This document shows, in pieces, positions 62,003-64,000 of a DNA stretch of 64,000 nucleotides. Numbering within the stretch: the stretch's first letter is position 1; the number at the start of each line of letters is the position of its first letter. The notes below the pieces were generated by a model. The model saw only the letters and a list, made by a program, of their open reading frames with translations, did no database searches and was not told where the DNA came from. The stretch is taken from positions 38,481-102,480 of the forward strand of contig NZ_BDAZ01000050.1 in assembly GCF_001612725.1 (NCBI RefSeq). The letters run 5' to 3'. The DNA comes from Nocardia anaemiae NBRC 100462. GTDB lineage: Bacteria > Actinomycetota > Actinomycetes > Mycobacteriales > Mycobacteriaceae. The translations under genes and the position numbers were made by a program.

Positions 62003-62362
62003 CCCATAAGCCTAGGTCGTGGCCGAATTCACGCTGCGCGCGCAGTCCAGGCCCGCCACGCACGACCTCCGCGCCGCATACGTTTGCCCGGCGAACCATC
62101 TGTCAGCCAGCAAACCCATGGAACCAATCCTGGGTCCCAGCGAACTAAGCCCAGCCCAGCCGCCAGCCGTGCGCTCACCGAACATAAGCACCGCAGACAA
62201 CCTCACGCACCGCCGCCGACGACCTCACGCACTCGAGGACGCAGTCCGCCCCTCCACAACGGCGCACGCATGCCAGGCGAATCCACCCGGAGCGCGCCCC
62301 ACGCCCGCCGGGCAAAATCTATGCGCAGCATACGAACCCATTCGCCATGGCGGCGCGACAGG
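62003..62362. other. intergenic region without a clear gene
   Basis: About 360 bases before the nucS stop. Left end holds the TAGGCT box of the preceding minus-strand gene (62009-62014). Plus-strand frames here are shadows; I see no gene, terminator or repeat. Confidence 0.5.
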
Positions 62363-63049
62363 CTAGAAGAGGCGGAATTCGTTGCTCTCTGTGCCGCGCA
62401 GGGCGTCGTAATCGAGTGTCAGGCAGCGGATGCCGCGGTCTTCGGCGAGGGTGCGGGCCTGGGGTTTGATCTGTTGTGCGGCGAAGACTCCGGCGACCGG
62501 GGCCAGGAGTGGGTCACGGTTCAGGAGTTCGAGGTAGCGGGTCAGCTGTTCGACGCCGTCGATTTCACCGCGACGTTTGATCTCGACGGCCACGGTCGCG
62601 CCGTCGGCATCGCGGCAGAGCAGATCCACCGGGCCGATGGCGGTCATGTACTCGCGGCGAATCAGTGTGTAACCGGGGCCGAGGGTTTGCACGTGTTCGG
62701 CGAGCAGCTCCTGAAGATGAGCCTCCACACCGTCTTTCACCAGACCGGGGTCCACACCCAGCTCGTGCGAGGAGTCGTGCTCGATTTCCTCGATGGTGAT
62801 GCGCAGTTCCTCACCCGCCTTGTTGGTGACCACCCAGAAGGCCTTCGCCCCCTCGGGCACCGCATCACCGTCGCGCTCCTCCAACCAGCACGGCGGACTC
62901 ATCCAGTTCAGCGGCTTATATGAGCCGCCATCGGAATGTACGAGCACCGAACCGTCAGCTTTGATCAGCAACAATCGGCGGGCCATCGCGAGATGGGCGG
63001 TGAGTCGCCCTACGTAGTCGACCTGACAGCGAGCAATCACTAGGCGCAC
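62363..63049 (-). CDS. nucS: mismatch-specific endonuclease NucS/EndoMS
   Basis: 228-aa enzyme that cuts both strands at DNA mismatches and provides mismatch repair in actinobacteria lacking MutS/MutL. N-terminal dimer/DNA-binding part MRLVIARCQVDYVGRLTAHL, KPLNWMSPPCWLEE; C-terminal PD-(D/E)xK site with GPVDLLCRDADG and VAVEIKRRGEIDGVEQLTRY. GTG start; TACAGT six bases ahead (leaderless). Confidence 0.96.
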   Translation of the reverse strand: MRLVIARCQVDYVGRLTAHLAMARRLLLIKADGSVLVHSDGGSYKPLNWMSPPCWLEERDGDAVPEGAKAFWVVTNKAGEELRITIEEIEHDSSHELGVDPGLVKDGVEAHLQELLAEHVQTLGPGYTLIRREYMTAIGPVDLLCRDADGATVAVEIKRRGEIDGVEQLTRYLELLNRDPLLAPVAGVFAAQQIKPQARTLAEDRGIRCLTLDYDALRGTESNEFRLF

Positions 63050-63107
63050 CCAAGCACTGTAGGTGAGTGCCCGGCCCAGCCCGGCGTCACCCCTGTCGCA
63101 TCGACCG

Positions 63108-63839
63108 TCAGCCCATGAGCAGGATGGCCGCGAGGAACGCGCTCACCGCGAGCAGACCGGATTCGACCCGGGTGAGTCGGCGGGTAGACGCCGCTTTCGC
63201 GCGCAGCATGCCGAAGCCGACCGCGGTTCCGATGACGAACGCCAACAGATGACCGACATTGGTGAAGGTCCGTTCGATCAGCACGCCCTCGGCCGCGACG
63301 ATGAACCACACAGTGGACCAGGCGATTCGCCAGCGGTGCGGAATGGCCACCACGATCGCCCCGACCAACGCCATCGCGCCATAGCTGACGCCGACATCCT
63401 GCGCCCAGCGGATGCTGGCGGGCAACCAGTCGACCTCGATCGCGATCCACAGGCCGACGGCGACAAGAAGCGTGGCACCGATATGTCCAGCCAAGAACAC
63501 CCGCACCATATGCACGGCGCCGAAACGCAGCTCGGCAAGTGCCAGCAGGCAACCGAGCAACGGAATCAGCACCCAGGCGGCGCTGACATCGCCGATCACC
63601 AGTGCGCTCGACAGCACGGTACCGACACGGCCATCCAGCAGATTGTGCAGATTCGTGCTCGCATGCAGCACCATCCGCGCCTGCGCCGACTCACTGAGCG
63701 CCGAGAACACCGCGGTGACAGCGACAAGAGCCGCCAGATATCCGAACGTCGCCGGGAGCCTCAGCTGCCACCAGCGTGAGCGAAGCGGTCTGAGGGGAGC
63801 GACCGGCGCGCGGTCTGCGGTTGTCGTCGCTGCGACCAT
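63108..63839 (-). CDS. rhomboid-like membrane protein
   Basis: 243-aa protein with about six membrane segments. DVGVSYGAMALVG supplies a GxSx serine and TNVGHLLAFVIGTAVGF a histidine, the two rhomboid catalytic positions, so an intramembrane protease is plausible. ATG 63839 follows GGAGGTG; an ATG at 63851 is too close to that site. Distinct from the rhomboid protein at 32901. Confidence 0.75.
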   Translation of the reverse strand: MVAATTTADRAPVAPLRPLRSRWWQLRLPATFGYLAALVAVTAVFSALSESAQARMVLHASTNLHNLLDGRVGTVLSSALVIGDVSAAWVLIPLLGCLLALAELRFGAVHMVRVFLAGHIGATLLVAVGLWIAIEVDWLPASIRWAQDVGVSYGAMALVGAIVVAIPHRWRIAWSTVWFIVAAEGVLIERTFTNVGHLLAFVIGTAVGFGMLRAKAASTRRLTRVESGLLAVSAFLAAILLMG

Positions 63840-64000
63840 CAACACCTCCATGCGCGTCGACCGCTCCCGCTCGGAACTGCCGACGCTGATTACTACCTTC
63901 TGTCATTCTCCATCATGGACACCGGAGCGCCGCATAGGGTCACTGTTCCCTGTGAGGTTGCTATGAAACCTCGTGCCGCACAACGTGCAAAGAGAATCTG

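Noticed and set aside
63963..64000. Possible gene start MKPRAAQRAKR at the right edge
   Set aside because: Only 12 codons visible and no clear ribosome site, so it cannot be judged.

Overview
High-GC actinobacterial chromosome, most likely Nocardia or a close mycolic-acid relative (Mycobacteriales). The evidence is a complete YrbE-Mce lipid-importer operon, many GTG starts, and a long block with the gene order of the Mycobacterium tuberculosis Rv1321-Rv1343c neighbourhood. No rRNA, tRNA or CRISPR array was seen.

Layout. 1-7403: minus-strand yrbEA-yrbEB-mceABCDEF operon, with mceF cut by the window edge. 7.8-25.2 kb: accessory metabolism and regulation. It holds a deazaflavin-type oxidoreductase, a PhoU-like protein, LysR/TDT-transporter and TetR/SDR divergent pairs, a sigma factor and a haloalkane-dehalogenase-like hydrolase, a secreted HNH nuclease behind a possible small RNA, a cupin/SnoaL/MDR operon divergent from an XRE regulator across two identical operators, an ABC exporter, and a PadR/FAD-monooxygenase pair. 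25.2-28.8 kb: a decayed patch with a GNAT protein, the N-terminus of a type VII-like effector fused out of frame to the C-terminus of an HEXXH peptide-modification protein, an intact MFS transporter and a broken TetR gene.

29.7-57.9 kb: conserved block. lprD-like and DUF3817 membrane proteins; rdgB, rph and a cAMP-phosphodiesterase-like metallo-hydrolase; rhomboid protease; cysM-cysO-mec (sulfur-carrier cysteine synthesis); P1 peptidase; DUF2017; clpS; pncB and pncA (NAD salvage); dinG; then an insertion (methyltransferase, DoxX, purine permease); glgP, glgE, glgB (alpha-glucan turnover); a thioredoxin/TPR protein; thiolase; methylmalonyl-CoA epimerase; a DivIVA-like coiled-coil protein. murI, expected beside the rhomboid gene, is not there.

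58.2-62 kb: a small island (ISKra4-type transposase, a coiled-coil gene split into inverted halves, a zinc-ribbon protein, a 36-bp minisatellite) inserted before nucS (mismatch endonuclease), followed by a rhomboid-like protein.

Two themes recur. Many first genes have a TANNNT box 6-7 nt before an ATG/GTG, so leaderless transcription is probably common. Several regulators sit next to clear palindromic operators. Decayed tandem copies of the 3' end of glgB follow that gene.
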